Shown: positions 1 through 9,360, numbered from the stretch's first letter. The stretch: 51,430 nucleotides of DNA from Candidatus Roizmanbacteria bacterium RIFCSPLOWO2_01_FULL_37_12 (GCA_001789645.1 MGAG01000010.1:87170-138599), one strand, 5' to 3'. Made by a program: numbers and translations. Notes: generated from the sequence alone by a model not told the origin.

Positions 1-552
1 GGAAGATATATCGAAGGGACACAGGTCGATCACGTGGTTGCAGACCAAATCGGAATGCTGGGAACGATAATGAACGCTTTGGCTCTTCAGGAGGAGATGG
101 AAAGACTGGGAAATTCAACCAGAGTTATGTCATCCATTTTAATTCCCCCTGTTTGTGAGCAATTTATAAGAAGAAGAGCTCTAAGACACATGGAAAAAGG
201 CAGAATTGTAATTTTAGCCGGAGGAACCGGTAATCCCTACTTCACCACCGACTCGGCAGCCGCTCTAAGAGCAATTGAGCTAAAGTGCGAGATTATTTTA
301 AAAGCTTCTAATGTAGACGCTATCTACGACAAAGATCCGAATAAATATCCTGATGCAAAAAAATTGGACAGGGTTGACTATCAGACAGCTTTAGAAAAAG
401 GCTTAAAAATTATGGACAGCACTGCCTTTGCCCTCTGTCAAAGCAGAAAGATGCCGATTAGAGTATTTAATTTTAATGTAAAAGAAAACTTTGAGCGAAT
501 AATTAATGGAGAGTCAATCGGGACTCTTGTTTCAGATAATTCCTCCGCCTAA
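1..552 (+). CDS. pyrH: UMP kinase, C-terminal part (5' end outside the window)
   Basis: Uridylate kinase phosphorylates UMP to UDP in the cytoplasm, the first dedicated step towards UTP and CTP. The open frame runs in from base 1, so the N-terminal part is missing. Visible family features are the stretch VADQIGMLGTIMNALALQ, the nucleotide-binding GGTGNPYFTTDSAA segment and the acidic NVDAIYDKDP motif, all typical of hexameric bacterial PyrH of the amino-acid-kinase fold. The C-terminus ends with the usual GTLV-type strand. It converges on the pilin-like gene on the other strand and their 3' ends overlap by about 20 bases. Identification is firm. Confidence 0.95.
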   Translation, partial: GRYIEGTQVDHVVADQIGMLGTIMNALALQEEMERLGNSTRVMSSILIPPVCEQFIRRRALRHMEKGRIVILAGGTGNPYFTTDSAAALRAIELKCEIILKASNVDAIYDKDPNKYPDAKKLDRVDYQTALEKGLKIMDSTAFALCQSRKMPIRVFNFNVKENFERIINGESIGTLVSDNSSA

Positions 553-852
553 GCCAAAAATACCGCTAATCACCTTTACTATAATATACGAAAGAAGAAG
601 GAGAACCAACCCGATTATTCCGGTTGTGAATTTGGCTTGGGCGGACTTTACCTTTTCCGGGCTCCCCTGGGACATCATGTATTCGTAACCGCCCCAGATA
701 AAAACGATTAATAAGATTACTGCCGCCAAAGGTATAAGAAATTGAACAACTCTATTGACCAAGTCTCCAATTGTTTTAATGTTAGACGGCAACGGGCCGG
801 TTATACATTTACCACCTATACAAGTCTGTTGTGCTAAAAGATTTCTATGCAT
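532..852 (-). CDS. Small two-helix membrane protein, T4SS-pilin-like
   Basis: A protein of about 106 residues with a short Cys-containing N-terminal part (QQTCIGGKC) and two membrane helices. They flank a polar loop with the pattern [19 protein letters not shown]. The same W-G-x-F/Y ... S-x-G-x-x-E-x-x-K-x-x-Q loop recurs in the proteins at 9674, 31213 and 31513, so the four form one family. It resembles the VirB2/TrbC-like T4SS pilins common in Patescibacteria. The ATG at 852 overlaps the ClpC-like stop by 8 bases, suggesting translational coupling. An ATG at 894 is also open, but would overlap clpC by 50 bases. Role as a pilus or secretion subunit is inferred. Confidence 0.7.
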   Translation of the reverse strand: MHRNLLAQQTCIGGKCITGPLPSNIKTIGDLVNRVVQFLIPLAAVILLIVFIWGGYEYMMSQGSPEKVKSAQAKFTTGIIGLVLLLLSYIIVKVISGIFGLGGGII

Positions 853-3800
853 GAGCAGTTGGAAAGCTTGAAGACTCGTCTTTAGCTTTTCCATCCGAAC
901 TTAAATTAGTATCTTGTTGATCTGTCTTATCTGTTTCCATCTGATTTTCCGTAGACTTCGAAATCGGTGTTTTTGTTTCATTGGCTGCAACTTCGGGCGT
1001 TTCGATTACTTCTTGCACCTTGGTTGAGGCACATTTGCTGCAAATTGCAGTCGAGTTTTTTACGACCATTGTCATAAAACGATTGCCGCAAAACTCGCAT
1101 AAGAAATTCTTTATCTTTTGTTTTTTCAGCTCACTCTCCAGAACCATCTCTACTTTTTCAATATTAAAGATAAAGCTCTCTCCGTCAAAATCAATCTGAA
1201 GTTGATTGCCTGCAGTTATTTTTTTTTCAATAATCAAGGTTGAGATCGGATTTTCGATCATTTTCTGTATAGCTCGTCTTAAAGGTCTAGCGCCATAAAT
1301 TGGATCGAATCCTTCTCTGACAATTTCTTTTACAGCGGATTCTGTAAAAATTAATCCCATATCCTGATCCTCGAGTAATTTACCTAAACCTTTTAGCTGA
1401 AGTCTGACAATCTCTATCATGTGTATAAACTTCAATGGCTCAAAGATTATTACCTCGTCGAATCTATTCAACAATTCCGGTCTGAAAAATTTCCTTAATT
1501 CTCCAGTCACTCTCTCTTTTATCAAGTCGTATTTCTTTCTGTCTATTTCTTCATCAACTTTTCTTTTTTCTTCTAATTCCTTTTCCAGAGGAAAATCCTT
1601 ACCAAAGAAATCGTGTATGGATTGGGTTTTCCATTTATCATCTGTTCCGTTTCTAAACCAGATGACGTCTCCTACCAGAATAATCTCTTTTCCTGTGGGA
1701 GAAAAGGTATGGATATCCCAGTAGGCAGTAGGAAATGCTTTATTTGTCTGCTTAGTATCAATTTTTTCGTTGGAATCCTTGCTAATTTTTGTCTGATCTT
1801 TTTGCTGACTGTCTTCGGTTTGAGTTTTCTCTTCTTCAAATTCCGATCCTACAAAATAATCTTTCAGATGGCCGGTCTGCCAGTCGTTTAATCCTGTCTT
1901 TCTTACCCAAAATCGGTCTTTAAAGCTCACTATCTCACGCTCGTCAGGCGTAAAAGCATGGGTCTTTAATCTGGCCGTTGGTAACTGTTCTTCCGGAACG
2001 TCAGGAAGAGCATTTACAACAACGCCTTCTTTAAAGTATTCAATCAAGGTGTTGGCTTTCCAGGTTTTTGCTGTAGTTGATGCCCTGATAAATATTTTAT
2101 TTCCTTTGGTAATCACTTCTTCGCCTTTTGCTGAAATTGCATGGGTGGTAAATCCCTGAACGGGAAAATCTGCTTTTTCTTTATCCGCAGTAGCCTCGGC
2201 AAAGGCTGGCTTACCTTCCGCAGTCTCGGCGGATGAGATTTTTTCGATCTCCTGTCCGGCAAAGTAATCAAGAAGCACGCCGTCTTTCCAATCTACAGAG
2301 TAGTCGGAACTCGGAGGACTGAAATCAGAACGATCAGAGGACTGGTTATCCGATTTTTCTGATAAATCTGACTTCTGAATTACGTTTTCAGAATTCTGAT
2401 TTATCTTTTCTCTCTCAAAATATTTTGAACCGATTGTCAAAATTTCTCTTCCTCTTGGTGAAAAAGTATAACTGGATAAGAATGGCGGTTCTTCTATCTC
2501 GGCCTTATCACTCTTTATCAATTCATCCTGGATCATTCTTGTTCCTATATTTGATGTACAAATCACAACCGTATTTTTAAACGAGATAACATGTCCTTTA
2601 TTATCTGTTAATCTGCCGTCGTCAAGAATTTGAAGCAGAATATTAAATATATCGGGATGGGCTTTTTCCACCTCATCAAAAAGCACAACCGAATATGGCT
2701 TCCTCCGTACAGCTTCTGTTAGCTTTCCTCCCTCTTCATATCCCACATATCCGGGAGGAGCTCCCAAAAGTTTAGCTACTTCATGACGCTCCATGTATTC
2801 GGTCATATCAAATCTGATCATCGCTTCCTCTTGACCGAACAAAACCTCGGCCAGGGTTTTGGCTAATTCCGTCTTCCCGACTCCCGACGGGCCTAAAAAC
2901 ACAAAACTCCCGATTGGTCTTTGTGTGGATTTTAGTCCCGCTCTTCCTCGTCTAACTGCAGCAGCAACCGCAGTCACTGCTAAATCCTGGTCAATTAACC
3001 TCTGATGCATGATTTTTTCCAACTGCGTCAGTCTTCCCAGTTCCGACTCTGTAATCTTAGAAACGGGAATCCCTGTCCAGCGGGAAACTATGTCTTTGAT
3101 AATATCCGGACTTACCGCAGTTGTCGTCTGAGCTTTTTTCATGGCAAACTCATCTCTTTTTTCTTTTAGGTTTGATTCTATATCTGCTACTTTTGAACGT
3201 AAAATTCTTACCTTTACTTTATCAGCTAATTTTTCAGCTTCCTGAATTTCTTGGTTTAATTCGGCTACTCTTGTATCCAATGACTTTATTTCTTCGGGCA
3301 AAGAGATAAGCGGTAAGCGGACCGCTGACGCGGCTTCGTCTATAAGATCCACCGCTTTGTCAGGTAAAAATCTATCTCCCACGTATCTTTTTGAGAGTTT
3401 AACCGCGGCTTCGACCGCATCATCGGGTATTTTAACCCTGTGAAAAGCTTCATACTTATCTTTTATCGCCTTGAGCATCTTGATTCCTTGTTCGATATTT
3501 GGTTCCGGAACCACCACTGGTTGAAATCTGCGCTCCAGAGCCGGATCTTTTTCTATATATTTTCTGTATTCGGTTAGAGTGGTTGCTCCTATTAGTTGAA
3601 GTTCTCCCCGAGCAAGTGCCGGTTTAAGAAAGTTTGAGACATCCATGGCATTTTCGCCAGACGATCCAGCCCCCACTATGTTATGAATCTCATCGATAAA
3701 AAGTATTATTTGGCCTTTACTTGCCTGCACCTGTTCTATCAACTCCTTCATTCTCTCTTCAAATTCGCCTCGGTGTGAAGCACCAGCAATAATACTCATT

Positions 3801-4831
3801 AAATCAAGCTGTAATATTCTTTTATCAAGAAGCGGTTCCGGAACACCTTTTGTTACGATTTTCTCAGCCAATCCCTCAACTATAGCGGTTTTGCCAACCC
3901 CAGCTTCGCCAACCAAAGCCGGATTATTTTTTGTTCTTCGGGAGAGTATATGGATTACCCGTTCAATGACGTCCGACCTCTCAACAACCGGATCCAACAA
4001 TCCTTGAGCTGCTCTGGCAGTTAGATCTATGGTGTATTGATCTACGATATTTTTTTTCGCGTCTGCCTCTTTGTCTTTCTGTTCCAATCCTTCCTTTTTT
4101 CCGATAATTTTTTTATTCAGATCCTGTTTTTTAAGTCCCAGCTTAGACAAAATTTTGGCTCCGGCTCCTTCTCCCTCTTCAAAAAGCGATAAGAGAATAT
4201 GTTCCGGAGAGATAAATTCATAGCGCAATTTTCTGGCGACTACTAATGAAGTACCAAGTATCCTTTTCACTCGGGGAGAAAGTTGGGGATTTTTTGTACT
4301 ATCGTCTTTTTTATAAATTTTCTGCAGCTCTTCTTCAATCAGTTGCGGGTGAATCTTAAACTCAATAAATAGATTATAGATTTCACTGTCTGATAAAAGG
4401 CCGTGTAAAAGATGTTCGCTATCGACAATATCTACCTTTAATTCTCTAGCTTTGTTCTGTGCCGACAAAAATACTCTATTTGATCTCTGCGTAAGATGTG
4501 TCATCAAATCAATTTCTTGTCTTTTTTTATCTTCCTCGCTTTGTTTAACCGGCGCATTGGCTGTAACTGTGGTTTTTTTTACTGTAGTTGTCTGCTGATT
4601 GGGAACTTGTGCCGGCGGAGGAACGCCCGCGCTTTGCGACGGCGGATTGACATTGACATTTACCTGACTGGGAGAAGGCGGAGGACCAATGCCGTTATAA
4701 CTCTGCGGTGAAGTGTTCTGCGCAGCCTGTGATGTTTCTACTGTTTGAGTTGTCACACTAGTTTGTGTTGTTTCTCCTCCAACATCGCTTGCTTTTTGTT
4801 TTGGTTTTTTAATAAAATCAAATAAAGCCAT
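845..4831 (-). CDS. clpC: ClpC-like AAA+ unfoldase with a large repeat insertion in D2 and a C-terminal zinc ribbon
   Basis: A Hsp100 ATPase of 1328 residues, against roughly 810-850 for ordinary ClpC; it should unfold proteins for ClpP or for refolding. Order: a Pro/Gln/Thr-rich linker (1-107), Clp_N repeats (about 108-245), D1 with Walker A GEAGVGKT (~307) and Walker B LFIDE (~377), a short coiled middle domain, then D2 with Walker A GPSGVGKT (~647), [12 protein letters not shown] (~715) and sensor TSN (~758). About 300 extra residues (~780-1080) follow. They carry four diverged copies of a ~45-residue module before the arginine-finger segment [10 protein letters not shown] (~1115). The tail has CEFC-x15-CSKC, a probable zinc ribbon. 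One insert stretch (AFAEATADK) looks repeat-derived. A perfect -35/-10 places transcription start at the ATG. Confidence 0.92.
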   Translation of the reverse strand: MALFDFIKKPKQKASDVGGETTQTSVTTQTVETSQAAQNTSPQSYNGIGPPPSPSQVNVNVNPPSQSAGVPPPAQVPNQQTTTVKKTTVTANAPVKQSEEDKKRQEIDLMTHLTQRSNRVFLSAQNKARELKVDIVDSEHLLHGLLSDSEIYNLFIEFKIHPQLIEEELQKIYKKDDSTKNPQLSPRVKRILGTSLVVARKLRYEFISPEHILLSLFEEGEGAGAKILSKLGLKKQDLNKKIIGKKEGLEQKDKEADAKKNIVDQYTIDLTARAAQGLLDPVVERSDVIERVIHILSRRTKNNPALVGEAGVGKTAIVEGLAEKIVTKGVPEPLLDKRILQLDLMSIIAGASHRGEFEERMKELIEQVQASKGQIILFIDEIHNIVGAGSSGENAMDVSNFLKPALARGELQLIGATTLTEYRKYIEKDPALERRFQPVVVPEPNIEQGIKMLKAIKDKYEAFHRVKIPDDAVEAAVKLSKRYVGDRFLPDKAVDLIDEAASAVRLPLISLPEEIKSLDTRVAELNQEIQEAEKLADKVKVRILRSKVADIESNLKEKRDEFAMKKAQTTTAVSPDIIKDIVSRWTGIPVSKITESELGRLTQLEKIMHQRLIDQDLAVTAVAAAVRRGRAGLKSTQRPIGSFVFLGPSGVGKTELAKTLAEVLFGQEEAMIRFDMTEYMERHEVAKLLGAPPGYVGYEEGGKLTEAVRRKPYSVVLFDEVEKAHPDIFNILLQILDDGRLTDNKGHVISFKNTVVICTSNIGTRMIQDELIKSDKAEIEEPPFLSSYTFSPRGREILTIGSKYFEREKINQNSENVIQKSDLSEKSDNQSSDRSDFSPPSSDYSVDWKDGVLLDYFAGQEIEKISSAETAEGKPAFAEATADKEKADFPVQGFTTHAISAKGEEVITKGNKIFIRASTTAKTWKANTLIEYFKEGVVVNALPDVPEEQLPTARLKTHAFTPDEREIVSFKDRFWVRKTGLNDWQTGHLKDYFVGSEFEEEKTQTEDSQQKDQTKISKDSNEKIDTKQTNKAFPTAYWDIHTFSPTGKEIILVGDVIWFRNGTDDKWKTQSIHDFFGKDFPLEKELEEKRKVDEEIDRKKYDLIKERVTGELRKFFRPELLNRFDEVIIFEPLKFIHMIEIVRLQLKGLGKLLEDQDMGLIFTESAVKEIVREGFDPIYGARPLRRAIQKMIENPISTLIIEKKITAGNQLQIDFDGESFIFNIEKVEMVLESELKKQKIKNFLCEFCGNRFMTMVVKNSTAICSKCASTKVQEVIETPEVAANETKTPISKSTENQMETDKTDQQDTNLSSDGKAKDESSSFPTAHA
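2180..2235 (-). repeat. Repeat-like segment inside the ClpC insertion
   Basis: Here the clpC reading frame encodes [14 protein letters not shown]. The DNA is GC-richer than its surroundings and has the look of the small palindromic repeats that give AFAEATADK-like peptides in other bacterial genomes. It lies between modules 1 and 2 of the D2 insertion and keeps the frame open. That it arose from a dispersed repeat is an inference; no second copy is visible in this window. Confidence 0.4.
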
Positions 4832-4832
4832 G

Positions 4833-4866
4833 TTGACATTATGAAGAAATTTTTAATAATTGTCAA
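4833..4866. promoter_or_regulatory. Overlapping divergent promoters for clpC and the C39 peptidase gene
   Basis: On the minus strand TTGACA (4866-4861), a 17-base spacer and CATAAT (4843-4838) end 6 bases before the clpC ATG, predicting a leaderless mRNA. On the plus strand TTGACA (4833-4838) is followed by an AATAAT/ATAATT -10 region (4855-4861), 11-12 bases from the peptidase ATG. GTTGACA and TGTCAAC at the two ends form an inverted repeat, so the promoters overlap completely and can hardly fire together. Confidence 0.75.
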
Positions 4867-4872
4867 CTTTTT

Positions 4873-5751
4873 ATGAAGATTTTCAAAAAAATAATAATTC
4901 TTATCTTATTCCTGTTTTTATTTAATCAATTTTCCCTGATTAAACCTCTAGTCGCTCAAACTCCAGCAACTAATACCACTAATAATATTGATTTATCTAT
5001 TCTCGGCGAGTTAATTAGATTATTATTTTCTTTGGGATTTAGACCGCAAGGTGGTAATCTTCCTGATTTGACTCCCATACCGGGCAATGTACATAGCGGG
5101 GCAAATTCAGCACCTAGCGCACCAGCGCCCTACAATCCAGGCCCCATACCATTTACTCCACCCTCAGGTTATGTATATTATTCTCAATGCGGCGCATCCC
5201 AATATAGCCCTAACCCTTACAAAAATAAGGACTTTGGAGGGTATTCCTTACCAAACGGTTGTAATATCTGTAAGGCAGGATGCGGACCAACCACGGTCTC
5301 TATGATTCTTGGTTCCCTTGTAAATAAAAGTATCACTCCAGAAGCTGTTGTAGATTATTACGGATCGACTAATCTATTGAAAGCCAAGATCCCTTATTAT
5401 CTTGGTTGTGACGGATCAAGAGCTTCCGATGCACAAGCAGCTTTGAATAATCTGGGTGGCTCTTATGGACTTAAAACAACAGCATTCCGCCTATACAATT
5501 CTCAAAGCGTAGGTCAACAGGTTGCTAATGACTTTAGAAATTGGCTAAGATCGGGTTGGACCATATTTGCTCTCGCAAATTACTGTGAAAACGGCTGCGG
5601 ACACTTTTTTTGGATAATTGAAATAGACAATAATAATCAGGTCTGGGCTTATGATCCCTATTATGGCAGGCGAGAAGCCCCGCCCATTAACGAAAATCGC
5701 TACTCTCCCTTTCCAAAATATAAAAGTGCATTTGGTGTAAAAAAAATGTAA
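4873..5751 (+). CDS. Exported papain-like cysteine peptidase, C39 type
   Basis: The 292-residue product starts with a signal peptide (MKIFKKI plus a hydrophobic core ending near LVAQ). A Pro/Asn-rich linker follows, then a Peptidase_C39_2-like domain from about residue 100. A catalytic triad can be read: Cys137 in AGCGPTTVSM, His244 in CGHFFWIIEID and Asp261 in AYDPYYG. Additional cysteines (NGCNIC, YCENGC) may form disulfides outside the membrane. It would cleave peptides or peptidoglycan cross-links at the cell surface. Next to a VirB6-like protein it may act as a secretion-associated wall hydrolase or pilin-processing enzyme; that role is inference. It may share a transcript with the two small genes that follow. 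Confidence 0.8.
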   Translation: MKIFKKIIILILFLFLFNQFSLIKPLVAQTPATNTTNNIDLSILGELIRLLFSLGFRPQGGNLPDLTPIPGNVHSGANSAPSAPAPYNPGPIPFTPPSGYVYYSQCGASQYSPNPYKNKDFGGYSLPNGCNICKAGCGPTTVSMILGSLVNKSITPEAVVDYYGSTNLLKAKIPYYLGCDGSRASDAQAALNNLGGSYGLKTTAFRLYNSQSVGQQVANDFRNWLRSGWTIFALANYCENGCGHFFWIIEIDNNNQVWAYDPYYGRREAPPINENRYSPFPKYKSAFGVKKM

Positions 5752-5769
5752 TAATTTAAAATAGAAAAA

Positions 5770-6195
5770 ATGAACAAAAAAATATTTATTGCGTTAGTAA
5801 TTATTCTTATATTTTTAATTATTCTTTTTACAACGCTTAATCTTGCTAATCAACAAAAACAAATTCCGGTTACCACTCCTACACCAACAGTTGAACTATT
5901 ACCTGAACAATTTCCCAGCGCAGTCATAACACCGGAAATAATTCCTCCGACAGGATTTACCGGTGTTTTAGATGAAGAATTGCCACCTGAAATTAAAAAT
6001 GAATCGGAGCAAATCCAAGACCTAAGCAATAAAGTCCCTCTAACTCAACCACAATTTACAATAGATTTCAACTGGGATGAATATAAATTCACTGTTAGCT
6101 TAAATGAACCAAAGGATCAAGCTAAAGCTACATTTGAGGAATGGTTAAAAAATAACTATCCTGCTATTCCATTAGACAGATTTATTTTAAAATGA
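5770..6195 (+). CDS. Single-pass membrane-anchored hypothetical protein
   Basis: I do not recognise this 141-residue protein. It has an N-terminal membrane helix (FIALVIILIFLIILFTTL) right after a short Lys-rich start. A Thr/Pro/Glu-rich extracellular stalk follows, then a small polar C-terminal domain ending in AIPLDRFILK. It lies 18 bases after the C39 peptidase and its stop overlaps the next start (ATGA), so it is part of the same operon. It may tether or regulate the exported peptidase, but nothing in the sequence proves this. Confidence 0.65.
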   Translation: MNKKIFIALVIILIFLIILFTTLNLANQQKQIPVTTPTPTVELLPEQFPSAVITPEIIPPTGFTGVLDEELPPEIKNESEQIQDLSNKVPLTQPQFTIDFNWDEYKFTVSLNEPKDQAKATFEEWLKNNYPAIPLDRFILK

Positions 6196-6401
6196 TACAA
6201 ACAAAATATACCAGTAAAAAAAGAAAGATACCTTATGGTATGTTTTTCCCATTAAAAATCTCAGAAAATGAAATTTCTCAAGTCACTTTTACTGTAGACT
6301 TATGTTTAGACAAGACTACAAAATCAACAAAAGAAGAAAAAATTATTGGACCTTTTACTACGGCTAAAAAACTTGTTAAATCTTTAAAATCAAATAATTG
6401 A
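6192..6401 (+). CDS. Small basic hypothetical protein
   Basis: A 69-residue, Lys-rich, soluble protein with no motif I recognise. Its ATG overlaps the stop of the preceding membrane protein by 4 bases (ATGA), which supports real, coupled translation. The composition fits the neighbours and there is no membrane segment. It is followed by the promoter of the DUF433/DUF5615 toxin-antitoxin pair. Function unknown. Confidence 0.5.
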   Translation: MIQTKYTSKKRKIPYGMFFPLKISENEISQVTFTVDLCLDKTTKSTKEEKIIGPFTTAKKLVKSLKSNN

Positions 6402-6435
6402 ACTCAGAATGTGGTTTTTGTCTTTTAAAACATAC

Positions 6436-6441
6436 TATAAT
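6436..6441 (+). promoter_or_regulatory. -10 element of the DUF433/DUF5615 operon
   Basis: A perfect TATAAT ends 6 bases before the ATG at 6448. This predicts a leaderless transcript and decides the start of the antitoxin: an upstream ATG at 6409 would lie before the promoter. No strong -35 is visible. Confidence 0.6.
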
Positions 6442-6447
6442 AACAAA

Positions 6448-6678
6448 ATGAGAAAAATTAAACTTTTTAACCATATAACAGTTGATCCTAAAATTCGTTT
6501 TGGCAAGCCAGTTATTAATCGAACACGAGTGCCAATCGATTTAATTGTAGGTAAAATTGCCGATGGAATGTCTGTTGATGAGGTCATGAAAGAGTATGAA
6601 CTTACAAAAAATCAGGTTTTAGCTGCGCTTCAGTATACCGCTAAAATTGTTGCAGAGGAAAAAATTGCCATTATATGA
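6448..6678 (+). CDS. DUF433-family antitoxin
   Basis: A 76-residue protein of the DUF433 (VapB-like) family. The family pattern is clear: an N-terminal I-T-V-D-P-K-I-x-x-G-K-P-V-I-x-x-T-R-V-P strand, then IVGKIADGMSVDEVM and a helix-turn-helix ELTKNQVLAALQYT. Such proteins bind DNA and neutralise a partner PIN-like RNase. The partner follows directly, overlapping by 4 bases (ATGA). The start at 6448 is chosen because it begins the conserved domain and follows a perfect -10 element by 6 bases. Confidence 0.88.
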   Translation: MRKIKLFNHITVDPKIRFGKPVINRTRVPIDLIVGKIADGMSVDEVMKEYELTKNQVLAALQYTAKIVAEEKIAII

Positions 6679-7043
6679 AAGCCGTTATCCATGAAGTTCT
6701 GCCTAGATCGTTTACTATTCTTCTTAAATCTAAGGGGTTTCAAGTTTTTGATGTACGCGATCATGGATTAAGAGGTAAAGACGATCAAGAAATCTATAGA
6801 TTTGCACAGAAAAATAAAGTAGTACTATTTTCTGCCGATCTTGGATTTGCAAATACTCTCTATTTTGCTTTTGGCACGCATAGTGGAATAGTTATTCTTC
6901 GTTTTCCTAATGAAATGTCTGTTAGATCTATAAATGAGGTAGTCAAATTACTCCTCTCTAGACTATTACCAAAAGATTATCCTGGAAATCTAATTATACT
7001 TTCACCTGGAAAAATCCGAATTCGCCAAAAACAAAATAATTGA
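6675..7043 (+). CDS. DUF5615 PIN-like toxin, first acidic residue changed
   Basis: A 122-residue PIN-like RNase of the DUF5615 (Mut7-C-like) family, normally found downstream of DUF433 antitoxins as here. Recognisable parts are the N-terminal LPRSFTILLKSKGFQVFDVRD segment, GKDDQEIYRFAQKNKVVLFSADLGF and the IVILRFP strand. The usual first catalytic position, D-E-N/Q-L-P, reads H-E-V-L-P here, so one metal-binding Asp appears lost. The protein may be inactive, altered, or use the neighbouring Glu. It is translationally coupled to the antitoxin. Confidence 0.8.
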   Translation: MKAVIHEVLPRSFTILLKSKGFQVFDVRDHGLRGKDDQEIYRFAQKNKVVLFSADLGFANTLYFAFGTHSGIVILRFPNEMSVRSINEVVKLLLSRLLPKDYPGNLIILSPGKIRIRQKQNN

Positions 7044-7049
7044 TTTTCA

Positions 7050-7079
7050 TTGACTTTCTTATTCGACTTCGATTACAAT
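7050..7079 (+). promoter_or_regulatory. Promoter of the VirB6-like gene
   Basis: TTGACT (7050-7055), an 18-base spacer and TACAAT (7074-7079) end 6 bases before the ATG at 7086. The expected transcription start coincides with the start codon, so the mRNA should be leaderless. This argues against the TTG at 7050, which lies in the promoter. Confidence 0.65.
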
Positions 7080-7085
7080 CAATCT

Positions 7086-8843
7086 ATGCTTTCTTTTTAT
7101 CTAAAAGGCCTCAAAAAAATTTTAAGCGCATTGAAAAAAATATTCATCGTTGTAACTGTATTTTTTGCCGTCATCAGTCTTTTTATGTACTTTATCAACC
7201 AGGACAAACAAAAATTAAACATGTCTAAAGTTGATCCGGTTAAAAAAAATCGGGAAGAAATCTACAAAGTAATCAAAGACCCTGAAATGAACAAAACTAA
7301 AGAAGGCAAACTTGCTATAGCAGTCTACCGAACCATGATGTGTACTATGGTTGGCGAAAGTTGCACTGATAACCCGGCCGACGGTGATAAAAGATTCCAA
7401 AGCAGTATTTTTGGCTATATGAGTAAATTATTGGCGATGCCTTACAGTAGAGCTCCTGCCTCAGGAATATCATGGGTTTACAATGGCTTAGCCGACTCGG
7501 GTTTTATAACAAAATCATTTGCAGCCCAAGGTATTGGTTTTGCCGCAATCAGTCCGCTACAACCTATCTGGAAAATTTTCCGTGATGTAAGCTATGTCTT
7601 TTTAGTATTAGTACTAGTTGCAATTGGTTTTATGATTATGTTTCGGATGAAAATAAATCCACAGACAGTCATCTCTGTTGAAAATGCCTTACCCAAAATA
7701 ATTATTTCATTATTATTAATTACTTTTTCTTTCCCGATTGCCGGATTTTTAATTGATCTGATGTATGTAATTATTGCCCTATCAATCTCAATATTGGTTC
7801 CTGCAAGTGCTGTTAAAATGGATTTGGCAAAAACTCAAAACACCTTTTTGACAGCTACTCCTGCCGTACTTATAGATCAGCTATTTCCCATAAACAAACA
7901 ATCTCTCACAATTGGTCCCTTAACAATAGGCGGATCTCTTATGGATATAATCCAAGCAAATGGCCTAGGCCAAATTTGGTTTGGATTGGTAGGACTGATG
8001 GACGTAGGTAAAACCTTTTATCGAATTTTACCCAATTTGCTTCAAGGTCTTTTTTTCATACTCAGTGGAGTTGGATCATATATAACCACAAACCACTTAG
8101 TTACCTACTTAGCCAGCGATGGCGGTCCTATCTCATTATTAAAAGATGTCGGAGTCACAGCTGCAACTTTCGGTCTACAGGTCGGTAAGATATTTTCAGG
8201 TCCAGGCGGATTTATCATATTTATATTTTTATTTATTTTTCTATCATTTTTTGCGGTTCCGCTTTTGATTGGATTACTGGTCTGGTTCACAATCCTATTT
8301 CTATTCTTTAGGATATTTTTTCTCCTGCTGTCTACCTATATAAAAATAATTTTATTTATAATTTTTGCACCAATTTTACTCATCTTTCATGCAATCCCCG
8401 GTAGAGATACTTTTGGCTGGTGGTTTAAAAATCTTTTTGGGGAAATCATTACCTTTCCCTTAGTTGCCATAATTATTCTGACCGGAAATATAATCATCAA
8501 TAACATCTCATTATCGGGCGGGAAAAACTTTTGGGCGCCGCCTTTTTTATACGGTTTAAACCAAAACGCCTTTTCTTTTTTGATCGGGCTTGGAATAATT
8601 CTTTTGATTCCGGAATTAGTAAAATTAGTTAAAGAGCTTATGGGTATTAAACCTTTACCGATTAGCATCGGCCTTGGCACCTTCTTCGCCGGCGCCGGAG
8701 CAGTTGGAGGCGGGACATTAGGATTAGCTGGTCAATATGGTTCGTTAGCGATTGCATTTCCCGGATTAAAGAAACAGGCTCAAACCATGTTTAAAGATGT
8801 TCCTCTTCTTAAGGGTTTATTAGGACAACCTGGTGAACCTTGA
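7086..8843 (+). CDS. Polytopic membrane protein, VirB6/TrbL-like
   Basis: A 585-residue protein with an N-terminal membrane helix, an external domain of about 110 residues with a Cys pair (MMCTMVGESC), then eight or so hydrophobic segments. The long hydrophobic run near residues 380-450 and the Gly-rich C-terminal segment (FFAGAGAVGGGTLGL) resemble VirB6/TrbL-type inner-membrane channel subunits of type IV secretion systems. Patescibacteria carry reduced T4SS-like loci in which such a protein accompanies VirB2-like pilins, and two pilin-like genes lie nearby (532 and 9674). No VirB4 or VirD4 ATPase is in the window. Family assignment rests on topology and context only. Confidence 0.55.
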   Translation: MLSFYLKGLKKILSALKKIFIVVTVFFAVISLFMYFINQDKQKLNMSKVDPVKKNREEIYKVIKDPEMNKTKEGKLAIAVYRTMMCTMVGESCTDNPADGDKRFQSSIFGYMSKLLAMPYSRAPASGISWVYNGLADSGFITKSFAAQGIGFAAISPLQPIWKIFRDVSYVFLVLVLVAIGFMIMFRMKINPQTVISVENALPKIIISLLLITFSFPIAGFLIDLMYVIIALSISILVPASAVKMDLAKTQNTFLTATPAVLIDQLFPINKQSLTIGPLTIGGSLMDIIQANGLGQIWFGLVGLMDVGKTFYRILPNLLQGLFFILSGVGSYITTNHLVTYLASDGGPISLLKDVGVTAATFGLQVGKIFSGPGGFIIFIFLFIFLSFFAVPLLIGLLVWFTILFLFFRIFFLLLSTYIKIILFIIFAPILLIFHAIPGRDTFGWWFKNLFGEIITFPLVAIIILTGNIIINNISLSGGKNFWAPPFLYGLNQNAFSFLIGLGIILLIPELVKLVKELMGIKPLPISIGLGTFFAGAGAVGGGTLGLAGQYGSLAIAFPGLKKQAQTMFKDVPLLKGLLGQPGEP

Positions 8844-8885
8844 TAAATTCAAATAAATCCGGAGGTTTTTTATACCAACGAAATA

Positions 8886-8950
8886 TCATCCGGCAACGAA
8901 AAATCTTTTAATTTTCGCCAAAGTCAACCGCTGGCTTGCTTTATATCCAT
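8886..8950 (-). pseudogene. Remnant of a Fic-MerR gene 3' end
   Basis: Read on the minus strand, this stretch encodes ASQRLTLAKIKRFFV before a stop, closely matching the C-terminus SEKRLTLAEIKKLFV of the Fic-MerR protein at 10586. At DNA level 16 bases in a row (gccaaagtcaaccgct) are identical and most of about 35 match. No open frame extends upstream, so this looks like a decayed or partial duplication left beside the VapBC pair. Confidence 0.45.
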
Positions 8951-8958
8951 AGTTTTTA

Positions 8959-9354
8959 TTATATCGACGCTAAGTTCAGCTCTTTCAACCTGCCGAAGTG
9001 TTTTACATTTCTTGTCGCGATGGTCAAACTGTTACTCAAAGCGGTCGCAGCAATCAAGAGATCAAAATCAGCCAGGGGTGTCTTATGATTTTCCAGATCA
9101 ATTTTTATTTCCAGATACTGCTCCGCCACTCTCTTATCTATATCGACTAGCTGTACTTGAAAATTATCAAGCAGGTCGTGAAATTTTTGGACTTTTTTGT
9201 CCGACTTTAATTTTCTGAAACCGTATTCAACTTCTGCCCAGGAAATTACACTGATAAATAATTCTTTTTTCGAAGATCTTTTAAAAAATAAGATAGCTAA
9301 GCTTTGATTATTTAAAAAGTCAATTATGATATCCGAGTCCAGCAATATGCCCAT
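8959..9354 (-). CDS. vapC: VapC-type PIN-domain toxin
   Basis: A 131-residue PIN-domain ribonuclease, the usual size for VapC toxins, which cleave tRNA or other RNAs. The four acidic sites are visible: D7 and nearby in LLDSDIIIDFL, Glu in SVISWAEVEYG, and Asp pairs in LADFDLLIAATALS, with the final TRNVKHF motif. It lies 6 bases after its antitoxin gene and shares its promoter. The order antitoxin-toxin and the small gap are typical. Confidence 0.92.
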   Translation of the reverse strand: MGILLDSDIIIDFLNNQSLAILFFKRSSKKELFISVISWAEVEYGFRKLKSDKKVQKFHDLLDNFQVQLVDIDKRVAEQYLEIKIDLENHKTPLADFDLLIAATALSNSLTIATRNVKHFGRLKELNLASI

Positions 9355-9360
9355 TTTTAA

